NCBI RefSeq assembly: GCF_019351435.1
Contig: NZ_JAHWYN010000003.1
Location: 248,001 to 312,000, forward strand
Length of the DNA stretch: 64,000 bases
Direction: 5' to 3'
DNA from: Flavobacterium taihuense
Lineage (GTDB): Bacteria; Bacteroidota; Bacteroidia; Flavobacteriales; Flavobacteriaceae
Positions 46,278 to 54,369 of this stretch are shown here, one piece after another (the stretch's first letter is position 1; each line of letters begins with the position of its first letter). Under the pieces are notes generated by a model, which did not search any database, had not been told where the DNA came from, and worked only from the letters and a program-made list of their open reading frames with translations. The translations under genes were made by a program, and so were the position numbers.

Positions 46278-47378
46278 ATGATGAATAATAGAGAAATGAA
46301 AATATATAGTTTATTAGTTGGAATTGTTTTGTCTGGTTTAGGTTCAATTTTTGCACAAGGGAGTAAAACAGTAACAGTTGCCGCAAGTAGCTGCCAGGCT
46401 ATATGCCAGGCAAATACTTCCAAAAAAGCGTTGCTGTTGCAATCAATTGTCAATAGTTCCAAGGAGACTACTGTTGTTACTTCAATCAATGAGATGGTTT
46501 GGGTCGCGGCAGGAGATTTTAATATGGGAACTAATGATTATCCAGATGCAAAACCTGTTCATAAAGTGAGTGTCAAAGGCTATTGGATGGATGAACACGA
46601 AGTAACAAATGCTGAGTTTGCCGCTTTTGTGCAAGCCACTAATTATATTACAATTGCCGAAAAACCATTGAATCCTGATGATTATCCAGGAGTTCCGCTC
46701 GAAAATTTAGTTCCGGGTTCTGCGGTATTTTCACCTCCAGCTGAAAAGGTTTCACTGGATAATATTCAGCAATGGTGGAAATATGTACCAGGAGCCAATT
46801 GGAAACATCCAACAGGACCTGAAAGCAGTATCGTTGGATTCGAAAATTATCCTGTGGTTCAAATCAGTTATTCAGATGCTCAGGCGTATGCACAATGGGC
46901 AGGGAAACGATTGCCAACAGAAGCCGAATGGGAGTTTGCCGCTAGAGCAGCAAGACCGCATACCAAATATTATTGGGGGACTGATCTTAAGCCAAACGGC
47001 AAATGGGTTGCCAATATTTTTCAAGGAAGTTTTCCAAATAATAATGTAGCCGAAGATGGGTTTGCTGGAGAGGCTCCAGTGAAATCTTTTCCTAAAAATC
47101 CTTTTGGAATTTATGATTTGGAAGGAAATGTGTGGGAATGGTGTAGCGATTTGTACCGTGAGGATTATTATAAAAATAGTCCTAATGATAATCCAACAGG
47201 ACCTTCGACCAGTAATGATCCCGAAGAGCCTGGGGTTGAAAAACACGTTCAAAGAGGTGGTTCTTTCTTATGCAGCGATCAATATTGCATTCGATACGTT
47301 GCGGGAAGCCGAGGAAAAGGAGAAACAACAAGTGCCTGTAATCATTTAGGATTTAGATGTGTGAAGGATAAAATATAA
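46278..47378 (+). CDS. Formylglycine-generating enzyme (sulfatase-activating, SUMF1 family)
   Basis: 366 residues with a signal peptide (better start possibly ATG 46296, MKIYSLLVGIVLSGLG). It has the SUMF1 fold with VAAGDFNMGTNDYPDAKPVHKV, MDEHEVTNAEFAAFV, RLPTEAEWEFAARA and GNVWEWCSDLY. The C-terminal active site RGGSFLC332SDQYC337IRY matches the catalytic cysteine pair of true FGE. It should convert the sulfatase Cys110 to formylglycine. A 187-base gap before it contains no gene. This is a real enzyme, unlike GldK of the same fold. Confidence 0.93.
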   Translation: MMNNREMKIYSLLVGIVLSGLGSIFAQGSKTVTVAASSCQAICQANTSKKALLLQSIVNSSKETTVVTSINEMVWVAAGDFNMGTNDYPDAKPVHKVSVKGYWMDEHEVTNAEFAAFVQATNYITIAEKPLNPDDYPGVPLENLVPGSAVFSPPAEKVSLDNIQQWWKYVPGANWKHPTGPESSIVGFENYPVVQISYSDAQAYAQWAGKRLPTEAEWEFAARAARPHTKYYWGTDLKPNGKWVANIFQGSFPNNNVAEDGFAGEAPVKSFPKNPFGIYDLEGNVWEWCSDLYREDYYKNSPNDNPTGPSTSNDPEEPGVEKHVQRGGSFLCSDQYCIRYVAGSRGKGETTSACNHLGFRCVKDKI

Positions 47379-47711
47379 CGATGAAGTGGTTTGTAGCGAA
47401 ATCTTGATATTTGAAATTTGTGTTTCTTAATTTGTCAAAATGGGAATTGAAGAATTAGCCGAGGAATAGACCAATTGCTCGAGCTGTACCGTAAAATTAA
47501 TTTTGTTTTCATACGAAACAGAGTTAGTTGATTATTTGGTCATACTTGATTTTTTTTTTGTAGGTGCAATGATTCATTTTTTTGAATTGTTGCACTTTTT
47601 TTTGTAAGATATATATTTAATAAAATTATTTCTGTGTTAATTTGTCGATTTTTTTTGTTTGTTAGCGAACTTTTTAATTATTTTTGGCTCAATCAATTTT
47701 AAGCAAAGCAA
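47379..47711 (+). other. Intergenic stretch between FGE and LRR gene 2
   Basis: 333 bases without a gene. It contains the terminator at 47564-47603 and the stretch 47521-47604 resembling the region after LRR gene 1. No TAnnTTTG element for LRR gene 2 is clear. Confidence 0.5.
47564..47603 (+). terminator. Terminator of the sulfatase cluster
   Basis: The stem gtgcaatgattca / tgaattgttgcac, with two G-T pairs, is followed by an eight-base T run. It is nearly the same sequence as the terminator at 36773-36810. Confidence 0.8.
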
Positions 47712-48539
47712 ATGAGTAATAAAATTACGCTACTTCTTATCGTTTTCCTTTCATTTTCCTTTTTTGCTAATGCGTCTCAAGCAGAAAAAGAAATATTGAT
47801 AAAATTGAACCAATCTACCAATGGGCATAAATGGACTAATAAATGGGACCTTTCTTTGCCAATGAATAAATGGTACGGTATTAAAGTAGTTGATGATAAG
47901 GTAGTTTCAATAAACTTAAATAATAATAATTTAACAGGTCGTATTCCCATTGAGATTACATCTTTGTTAAACTTGCAAGAATTAAATTTAGGTGCCAATT
48001 TATTGAATGGTGAAATCCCTCTTAATATTGGTAATCTGAAAGCTTTGCAAATATTGGATTTGTCGTTTAATAAATTGACTGGTTATATTCCAGTAACAAT
48101 TTGCACACTTGCTAATTTAAAGATATTAGCATTGGATAGAAATATTTTATCGGGCGAGATACCTCAACAAATTGGGAAACTTTCGATGCTTGAGACTATT
48201 TCGTTGTATGAAAATTCTTTTAAAGGGCAATTACCTATAACTTTTTATGAGTTAAAATCCTTGAAATCAGTATCTTTGTATAGTAATAGGTTTACAGGGA
48301 AATTAAGTCCAGCTATTGGGAATTTAGTGTTGTTGGAAAATTTAAACCTTTTTGATAACGATTTTAAAGGACAAGTCCCTTTAGAGTTAGAAAAATTAAC
48401 AAAACTAAAAAAAATGAATATATCCTATAATTTGTTTTCAGGATTAGTTTCGAACAAATTGTCACTATTGGATAAATTGAATATGACCATGAGAAATGAA
48501 GTGGGAAATGTAATTTCTTTACCTGTTATTAAAGGATGA
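47712..48539 (+). CDS. Secreted leucine-rich-repeat protein (paralogue 2)
   Basis: 275 residues with a signal peptide (LLIVFLSFSFFANA). The same cap module as paralogue 1 (ILIKLNQSTNGHKWTNKWDLSLPMNKWYGIKV) is followed by about eight LRR units (LLNLQELNLGANLLNGEIPLNIG). Clear full-length homology to 35836-36690 shows a duplication. It is probably a surface-exposed binding protein; its partner is unknown. Confidence 0.88.
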   Translation: MSNKITLLLIVFLSFSFFANASQAEKEILIKLNQSTNGHKWTNKWDLSLPMNKWYGIKVVDDKVVSINLNNNNLTGRIPIEITSLLNLQELNLGANLLNGEIPLNIGNLKALQILDLSFNKLTGYIPVTICTLANLKILALDRNILSGEIPQQIGKLSMLETISLYENSFKGQLPITFYELKSLKSVSLYSNRFTGKLSPAIGNLVLLENLNLFDNDFKGQVPLELEKLTKLKKMNISYNLFSGLVSNKLSLLDKLNMTMRNEVGNVISLPVIKG

Positions 48540-48600
48540 TAATTTAATAGCAAAGAGTAAAGATAAAAAAAGTTGTTTGTTTTAATACATTTAGTTGGAA

Positions 48601-48639
48601 AACCCTGTAAAATCATACGTTACAGGGTTTCTCTTTTTT
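48601..48639 (+). terminator. Terminator after LRR gene 2
   Basis: A perfect 10-bp stem (aaccctgtaa / ttacagggtt) with a 9-nt loop is followed by tctctttttt. The 396-base gap 48540-48935 otherwise holds the TTTG repeat and no gene. Confidence 0.85.
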
Positions 48640-48693
48640 GTTTGAAATATTCAGTGATACAATTTCAGGAATTAAAGTTGTTATATTGCTGCG

Positions 48694-48737
48694 TTTGTTT
48701 GTTTGTTTGTTTGTTTGTTTGTTTGTTTGTTTGTTTG
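48694..48737 (+). repeat. Tetranucleotide repeat (TTTG) x 11
   Basis: 44 bases of uninterrupted TTTG units. Such repeats change length by slipped-strand mispairing. It lies outside any credible gene, about 200 bases upstream of the small gene at 48936, so any effect would be on spacing or expression rather than reading frame. Confidence 0.95.
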
Positions 48738-48935
48738 TGGCTTGATAATTTATGAAAATTTTACGCGCTTAAATGCTGTTTAGAAGTATTTTATTAAGTA
48801 GCTTTGTTATAAACTGATAATTTAACGGTCGTTATTATATCGATTCCGTATTTTTAAGAGCTTAAACAAAGAATTCAATGAATATTGAGTTTAGATAATA
48901 AATTTAAATTAACCACATTTTAATAGTAAGTAATT

Positions 48936-49241
48936 ATGGTAGTACAGTATCAAGGAGAGCAAAACGGAATTCCAACAACATTCACTCTAAGAATCATCGG
49001 GAACAATTTATCGAAAAGCAGTTCGAATTACCAAATTGATTTATTGGTAGGCGACAAACAGTTGCCGACTTTTACGACATTAATTCACCAGAGTTTGTCT
49101 AATTGTTTAAAGGAAATTTACTTGTTTAGAAAACACAATGGTATTAATTTTGATGCTGCTTCAGAGAAGGTAGCTCCGAAATTAGTTCCTTACGATTTGG
49201 TTTTATACAACGCGCATAAGCAAGGTTTGTTTGCTGCATAA
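48936..49241 (+). CDS. Conserved-looking hypothetical protein, 101 residues
   Basis: No signal peptide or membrane span. The sequence mixes strands and one helix (IDLLVGDKQLPTFTTLIHQSLSNCLKEIYLFRKHNG) and has normal flavobacterial codon use. It ends 20 bases before a terminator. The family is not recognised. Confidence 0.65.
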   Translation: MVVQYQGEQNGIPTTFTLRIIGNNLSKSSSNYQIDLLVGDKQLPTFTTLIHQSLSNCLKEIYLFRKHNGINFDAASEKVAPKLVPYDLVLYNAHKQGLFAA

Positions 49242-49260
49242 ATCAATTTCTTAAATGCAT

Positions 49261-49297
49261 AAAAAAAGACTGTTCGTAATTGAGTAGTCTTTTTTTA
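49261..49297 (+). terminator. Terminator after the 101-residue gene
   Basis: aaaaaaagact / agtcttttttt stem-loop with a T-rich 3' arm, starting 20 bases after the stop. Confidence 0.7.
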
Positions 49298-49370
49298 TGA
49301 ATTGAAATTGGGTTCTAAAAAATAATTCATAACCAAAAAAAAGCTTGAGATTTCTCTGAAGTTTTTCTAG

Positions 49371-49420
49371 TATCGTGAACAGAACTTAAACCTGTGACCT
49401 TCGGGTTGTGAGCCCGATGA
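49371..49420 (-). pseudogene. Decayed 3' half of an initiator tRNA-Met gene (older att remnant)
   Basis: About 43 of 50 bases match the 3' half of the tRNAs at 55981 and 56089, from the anticodon stem (cttcgggtt-gtgagcccga) to the discriminator end (tatcgtgaacag). The anticodon base differs (cat to cac on the plus strand). The adjoining hairpin at 49337-49370 (agatttctctgaag) is shared with the second remnant at 50231. The acceptor 5' half is absent, as expected of an integration scar. Confidence 0.8.
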
Positions 49421-49436
49421 TTTACAAATTATTATT

Positions 49437-50135
49437 CTATTGATACTTACTCAAATCTAGATTAAGAATAGTACCTACTTTGCTAAACTCTTCATTAATC
49501 TTTGCATTCAAGATTAGTTGTTTATTTTTTATTGGATGATTAAAAATTAACTGATGTGCATGAAGCATCATTCCTTTCAGGTTATAATTCTCCAACCATA
49601 ATTTATTTTGCTTGTTACAACCATGTGGGCGACTTCCTAAAATGGGATGAAAAATATGTTTGAAATGTTTTCGTAATTGATGCATGCGTCCAGTTTCAGG
49701 AATCGCTTCTACCAAACAATATCGTGATGTTGGTTGATTGTTAAATTCTAACTCAACTTCGGCATTTTGCAAACGATGAAAGTAGGTTATTGCGTTTTGT
49801 TTTATGTCATCATCATTGGTTAAATCATAATCAATCGTTAGTTCTGCGGGTGACCAACCACGTAAAATTGCTAAATATTTTTTTTCGACTTCTCGTGTGG
49901 CAAAACGATCATTCATAATTTTCAAAACCTCTTTATCCAACGCAAATAACAAGACACCAGATGTTTTTCGATCTAAACGATGAATAGGATAAACGTGTTG
50001 CCCTCCTATTTGATTTCTTAATTCTTGAATAGCATAAACTTTTGCATCGCGCGCATAAAATGATTTGTGAACCAACAATCCACTTGGTTTATTAATTGCT
50101 ATAATATATTCGTCTTGGTAAAGAATTTCTAACAT
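49437..50135 (-). CDS. truC: tRNA pseudouridine(65) synthase-like protein TruC
   Basis: 232 residues of the RluA/RsuA superfamily. The catalytic Asp lies in IHRLDRKTSGVLLFA, and TGRMHQLRKHFKHIFHPILG follows. The short length and start (MLEILYQDEYIIAINKPSGLLVHKS) fit TruC, which makes pseudouridine 65 in tRNAs; other RluA-type targets are possible. It lies exactly between two decayed tRNA-Met 3' ends, so it may be cargo left by an earlier integrated element. Confidence 0.85.
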   Translation of the reverse strand: MLEILYQDEYIIAINKPSGLLVHKSFYARDAKVYAIQELRNQIGGQHVYPIHRLDRKTSGVLLFALDKEVLKIMNDRFATREVEKKYLAILRGWSPAELTIDYDLTNDDDIKQNAITYFHRLQNAEVELEFNNQPTSRYCLVEAIPETGRMHQLRKHFKHIFHPILGSRPHGCNKQNKLWLENYNLKGMMLHAHQLIFNHPIKNKQLILNAKINEEFSKVGTILNLDLSKYQ

Positions 50136-50264
50136 TTCAATGTTCTTTTATACTGTTGATTATGCTACCCTGCTGGCGCGAGTGTCCTGCTCGTGAACGC
50201 AATGAGATGTTGATAAAGAGGGTTATAACGAAAAAAGCTCCAGATTTCTCTGAAGCTTTTCTAG

Positions 50265-50296
50265 TAGCGGGAACAGTACTAAACATGTAATATCAC
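50265..50296 (-). pseudogene. Decayed tRNA-Met 3' end (probable attL of the integrative element)
   Basis: tagcgggaacag is identical to the 3' end of the tRNA at 56089. The next about 20 bases (tactaaacatgtaat) follow the T-arm sequence with a gap and several changes. The hairpin just to the left (50231-50264) is nearly the same as the one beside the remnant at 49371. Confidence 0.7.
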
Positions 50297-50352
50297 AACT
50301 TAACAAATGTTTTAAAATCCGTTAAGTTTAAAGGGGTTTCATAGAGTTTTAT

Positions 50353-50407
50353 AAAAAACGCTTAACAGTTGCAATTGACAAAATATGCAATATGTTAAGC
50401 GTTTTTT
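50353..50407 (+). repeat. 15-bp perfect inverted repeat before the integrase gene
   Basis: aaaaaacgcttaaca (50353-50367) and tgttaagcgtttttt (50393-50407) flank a loop with a further ttgca/tgcaa pair. A smaller related repeat (aacttaac / gttaagtt) lies at about 50298-50336. These may be a terminator, or binding sites for integrase or excisionase. Confidence 0.7.
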
Positions 50408-50424
50408 GCTACAATCTTGCTACA
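50404..50424 (+). repeat. Left copy of the element-end repeat (tgctac-type)
   Basis: 21 bases that match 19 of 21 with 55921-55941. Each copy has two ttgctac units about 10 bases apart, which is how arm-type integrase sites are usually arranged. Confidence 0.7.
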
Positions 50425-50452
50425 CTTTATTACTTTAGCTAAAAACAAAGGA

Positions 50453-51760
50453 ATGTATTGCAAGGCGAAAGTTAATAATGGTTCGGTAGTTATTTACTAT
50501 AGTGTAAATGGGATTATGCGATTTCCAACTGGAGTTACAATTTCAAAGGATAAAAATAATCAAAACAAATTTAAGGAGTGGGACTATAAAAAAAATAGGG
50601 TTGCACAGGATGTGAGAAATGCAACCAAAATGAACAAGACCATTGCCGATTGGATTACCAAAGCGGATGATGTGGTGTCGCAGTACCTTATCGATGGAAT
50701 AAAGATTGAATCCAATGAATTGAGTAAAATACTTACTGGATTAAAAGATGGTAACATAAAGGTTAAAACCAGTTTGTTTATGTCGAATTTTTTAGATTTC
50801 TATGAAAGGAAACGTGTTCAACTTGTAGAAAGAGGTGGCAAGTCTGCTGAGAGTTTTAAGACTTACGGAACATTCAAAAATACGATGGAAGATTTTCAAG
50901 CTGAAAATAACGTTGAGTTAAAAATTAAGGATGTTATCAATAATGACTGGTTAGATGTTTTTCATTCATGGTTAGCAAAACCAAGACCAAAAGAAATTAA
51001 CTTACCAAACGGTGACGTGTATAAATTCAAATCACTTGGAAAGCTTAAACCTGCAAGTATCGACAAACGATTTGAAGTTCTAACAGGTTTTTTATCTTAT
51101 TTAAAAGAAAAGAAGCTAATTGATGACGATGCGTTTTTAAGAAATTATAAGCGAACTGAGATTGTGGTAACTTCAAAAATTAAAACCACATTATCCATTG
51201 ATGAGGTGCACAAACTTTATAAACATAAATTTGAAGACGAAACAAAGGAGAAAGTTAAGCTAGTATTTTTGTTTTCATGTTTGACTGGTTTTCGTTGGAA
51301 GGATATTGAAGAGTTTAAAAAGGAATTCATTTCGGATTTTAAAGGTCGAAAAGTTTATAAGCACATAGCATCAAAGACAAGGAGCAGAACAGGTAAAATT
51401 GCAACCATACCGCTATCCGATTTAGCTTTGGAAGTATTAGAAAAATTAAATTATGAATTAAAGTTATTCTCGAATGCTTATACAAATTTGATTTTGCATG
51501 ATTTATTAAAGGAAACAGAGCTTTTTAACGATGTAACACTTTCAGAAGATTCAGAGACAGGGAAACTTCATAAACGGTACGAATTATTGAGCATGCACAG
51601 AGGTCGAGATTCATTCATAACCAACTTGATTAACATTGTACCGCTTCATGAACTAATGAGCTACACAAGTCACGAAAAGCTATCAACACTCCAAAAATAC
51701 ATTGATTACTCCAGAGACATAAATCCAGAATACGTAACCATATTTGATAAAAATGAATAA
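50453..51760 (+). CDS. int: Tyrosine recombinase (integrase)
   Basis: 435 residues from ATG 50453 (MYCKAKVNNGSVVIYYS); a TTG 36 bases earlier lies in the repeat. There is an N-terminal arm-binding domain and a SAM-like core-binding domain (SLFMSNFLDFYERKR). The catalytic domain has a full residue set: R281 (TGFRWKDI), K308 (SKTRS), H382-R-G-R385, H407 (TSHEKLSTLQ) and nucleophile Y416. It should integrate the element at the tRNA 3' end. It overlaps the next gene. Confidence 0.95.
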   Translation: MYCKAKVNNGSVVIYYSVNGIMRFPTGVTISKDKNNQNKFKEWDYKKNRVAQDVRNATKMNKTIADWITKADDVVSQYLIDGIKIESNELSKILTGLKDGNIKVKTSLFMSNFLDFYERKRVQLVERGGKSAESFKTYGTFKNTMEDFQAENNVELKIKDVINNDWLDVFHSWLAKPRPKEINLPNGDVYKFKSLGKLKPASIDKRFEVLTGFLSYLKEKKLIDDDAFLRNYKRTEIVVTSKIKTTLSIDEVHKLYKHKFEDETKEKVKLVFLFSCLTGFRWKDIEEFKKEFISDFKGRKVYKHIASKTRSRTGKIATIPLSDLALEVLEKLNYELKLFSNAYTNLILHDLLKETELFNDVTLSEDSETGKLHKRYELLSMHRGRDSFITNLINIVPLHELMSYTSHEKLSTLQKYIDYSRDINPEYVTIFDKNE

Positions 51761-52268
51761 GAAATCAATCTTTATATCAGTATTTCAGATGGCTGAGCAA
51801 GGAGAACTAACTTCAACGGAACAAAGCGAAGTGATGAACGCACTAATAAGTTACGGACGTAGTTTGAAGCCAGAGGAAGTAAACCATGTATTTAAGAGCA
51901 TAAGATTAGGAACACGCCATTTGCTAGAGCAGACAGAAAAATCTTTGGATTCTGCTTTAGATTCTGTTCATGAGTTCCACAAAATGCTCGAAGGGGTTAT
52001 AGCAAAAGAAAAGTCTTTACCCGATGGAGCAACCGTTGGTGACGATGCCGAAACAATAAAATTTATCGACTCGCTGACAAAGGATGCTTACAATTTTTCA
52101 GAAGCTCAAAAAGTGATAGGGATTTCAAGACAAACCATAAAAAAGCACGCTGAGAGTGGGTCACATTCTTTAAAAACGACTACAATAGGCAAAACGGACT
52201 ACATAACCCGAGAGAATTTGATAGTGTACTATCGAGATTATTTCAACAAAGATGGATTTGGTTTTTAG
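51753..52268 (+). CDS. Excisionase-like / helix-turn-helix protein
   Basis: 171 residues from ATG 51753 (MNKKSIFISVFQMAEQGE); ATG 51744 is also in frame. It overlaps the int stop by 8 bases, so it is coupled. The N-terminal part is helical. The C terminus has a MerR/excisionase-type winged helix (FSEAQKVIGISRQTIKKHAESG, then TTIGKTDYITRENLIVYYR). The position and fold suggest a directionality factor for the integrase; this is inference. Confidence 0.7.
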   Translation: MNKKSIFISVFQMAEQGELTSTEQSEVMNALISYGRSLKPEEVNHVFKSIRLGTRHLLEQTEKSLDSALDSVHEFHKMLEGVIAKEKSLPDGATVGDDAETIKFIDSLTKDAYNFSEAQKVIGISRQTIKKHAESGSHSLKTTTIGKTDYITRENLIVYYRDYFNKDGFGF

Positions 52269-52348
52269 TAATGAATCCCAAAATTCTAACCTATATTTGT
52301 GTAAGAAAAAAAACACCATAATATAAAACGAAATTTTAAAGTAAAAAA

Positions 52349-52897
52349 ATGAAAATTGAAATAAGTTTATCAATTGTAATAGCTATCTCTACTGTTTTAT
52401 ACACAGTGATAAGTCTTATGTTATGGTACGAAAGTCGTAAAAGCAGAAAGCAGAAAATAGAACCCCATATTGTGGCATTTTTAAAGTCGTCAGAAAATCA
52501 TAAAACTTTGGAACTACACATAAAAAACATTGGTGAAGGACATGCTAAAAATGTAAATATTTTGGTATTGCATGATTATAATCAATTTGGTAAAGAGTTA
52601 AAATCATTGTCAAATTTAGGTGCAATGAAAAATGGTTTTAATTCTTTTCCTCCTGAATATGAAATAAAATACTATGTTCATGATTATTCTGAAATTTATG
52701 ACAATGATAAAAATGAATTTATTAAACTTAAAATTGATTATAAGGGGACAGATAATAGGAAATTCACAGAAGAATTTCATTTGCCTTTTAATCAGTTGTT
52801 TGGTCAAAATTACTCAAATCCACCAGAAACATTTATCGGGCAAATCCCATTTTACTTGAATGAAATAAATACAACATTGAAAAACAAAAAAATATAA
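52349..52897 (+). CDS. Membrane-anchored hypothetical protein (cargo gene A)
   Basis: 182 residues with an N-terminal span (ISLSIVIAISTVLYTVISLMLW), a basic stop (ESRKSRKQKIEP) and a mostly beta cytoplasmic domain (LELHIKNIGEGHAKNVNILVL). No named family is recognised. It ends 2 bases before the next gene, so the two form a pair in the middle of the integrative element. Confidence 0.7.
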   Translation: MKIEISLSIVIAISTVLYTVISLMLWYESRKSRKQKIEPHIVAFLKSSENHKTLELHIKNIGEGHAKNVNILVLHDYNQFGKELKSLSNLGAMKNGFNSFPPEYEIKYYVHDYSEIYDNDKNEFIKLKIDYKGTDNRKFTEEFHLPFNQLFGQNYSNPPETFIGQIPFYLNEINTTLKNKKI

Positions 52898-52899
52898 AT

Positions 52900-53850
52900 A
52901 TGAAAAAAACGATTACAATTTTGACAATATTTTTTTTGAGCCCATTCATTTATGCTCAAATATCAACAACTAAAATAGTTGAGGTAAAAAAAGAAATTCC
53001 GACTAGTATTTATGACAGTTTACAGAATTTTTTAGATAAAGATGTTTACAAATATATTGGACAAGAATTGTATATTAAAGGAGAACCTGAAAATACAAGA
53101 AAATATTGGTATTACAAATTTATTCTCGACTATACTAAAAGTGACACCAATAAATCAAATATTTATAAATGTGGCGATGGCTATAATTCCAAGTATGATG
53201 AATTATTCGGAAAGTATTTTAGCGTCCTAGCTGTTCACAAACATCCTCGAGCAGAAGAAGCTGAATATGTATATGGGAATAAGTACTATTTAGAATTAAA
53301 AGAAAAACAAAGCGGAGATAAAGTTTATTTTGAATATGATACAGAACTTTCTAAAAATTCTTTTCCATTTATTGTAGTTGGATACTTTGAGAAAGTAAAA
53401 AAAAGAGTTGTTGGCGAGAAATTTGTCTTTTGTAATAAAGCATTAGAGGATTGTACTGACATTAAAACAGGAAAACCAATAACAAAAAACCATGGAGAAA
53501 AATGGGAATGCACTGACTTGACGGTTGAAGAAAAATATTATTCACTCTCAATGGTTCTCAAAAATTCATTGAATGAGAAAACAACAATTCCATATGATTA
53601 TTGTTTTGATGAGTATAGTAAAGGGAGAGTTTATTTAGCAAAGGACGCTAGTTTCTATCGAAATAAATTTGGCACCATAAACTGGTTTAAAGTTCTTGAT
53701 GGTAAACTTGCTATTGGATTTACAGAAGAAATGGCACTATTAGCATGGGGGAAGCCTGATAAAATAAACAAAGCATCTTATGGAAGTCAATGGGTATATG
53801 AAAATCAATACTTATATTTTAAAAATGGTAAGTTGATTTCATTTAATTAA
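52900..53850 (+). CDS. Secreted hypothetical protein with BamE/SmpA-like C terminus (cargo gene B)
   Basis: 316 residues with a signal peptide (TILTIFFLSPFIYAQ). The central region is rich in Tyr/Lys with several Cys (IYKCGDGYNSKYD, FVFCNKALEDCTD). The end resembles the short BamE/SmpA module seen in many periplasmic proteins: MALLAWGKPDKINKASYGSQWVYENQYLYFKNGKL. Together with gene A it could be an envelope function carried by the element; no function is known. Confidence 0.7.
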   Translation: MKKTITILTIFFLSPFIYAQISTTKIVEVKKEIPTSIYDSLQNFLDKDVYKYIGQELYIKGEPENTRKYWYYKFILDYTKSDTNKSNIYKCGDGYNSKYDELFGKYFSVLAVHKHPRAEEAEYVYGNKYYLELKEKQSGDKVYFEYDTELSKNSFPFIVVGYFEKVKKRVVGEKFVFCNKALEDCTDIKTGKPITKNHGEKWECTDLTVEEKYYSLSMVLKNSLNEKTTIPYDYCFDEYSKGRVYLAKDASFYRNKFGTINWFKVLDGKLAIGFTEEMALLAWGKPDKINKASYGSQWVYENQYLYFKNGKLISFN

Positions 53851-54369
53851 ATGCTTATGTTAACACTAGACATTTAGATTTATATTCACAATATTCCATA
53901 TAATTAAAACGTATAATTAATTTTTAAAGTACTTTTCAATCTAACATAAAGCTTTTATTTTTCCTTTATGTTCCTAAAACGTTCCAGATTCTGGGGTATT
54001 TGTTAGGTGGGTTAAGCTATAGAATCACAGTCCAGATGGACAGGAAGGCGTATTTGCCCCCTGTCTAATGGGCTTTTTTGTTTTTGGTTCATTGAGTTAC
54101 TCGCCTCGGCACAAAATGTACACACCTGAACATAGGGTACAAAGGGTATGTTAAATGAAATCACGAGCCAAATCTCACGGCAATTTTCTAGGTGTGTCAC
54201 TTTGAAACACTAAATATTTGGGCAATTTTAAAAAAATAGTAAAATAAAGTGTCAAAATGGTTGACTTTTCTATAGTTCGTTAGTATTTATTGTAAACAGT
54301 GCTCGATTAATCCTCTTGTATGGACTTCTTGTATCTGGAACATAACAAAAAGTAGTAACTAACTAAAAA
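53851..54369. other. Gene-free stretch with a hairpin, possible Rep target
   Basis: 519 bases without a credible gene. A hairpin gacagg...cctgtc (54039-54065, with an inner ggc/gcc pair) is followed by a T run at 54074-54079, so it can be a terminator. Being just upstream of a HUH Rep gene, it could alternatively hold the nick site. A minus-strand open frame at 54012-54200 has no support. Confidence 0.4.

Noticed and set aside
46136..46489. 117-codon minus-strand frame overlapping the FGE start
   Set aside because: It overlaps the signal-peptide region of a secure gene and covers an otherwise empty gap; no domain or start signal.
48573..48755. ORF with repeated CLFV units
   Set aside because: It is the translation of the TTTG repeat, starts inside the terminator of LRR gene 2 and has no other support.
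50417..50452. Upstream TTG start for the integrase
   Set aside because: It falls within the tgctac repeat next to the inverted repeat; ATG 50453 preceded by aaagg is better placed.
54012..54200. 62-codon minus-strand frame in the gap before the Rep gene
   Set aside because: It covers the hairpin region, has no recognisable pattern and no promoter or ribosome-binding signal.
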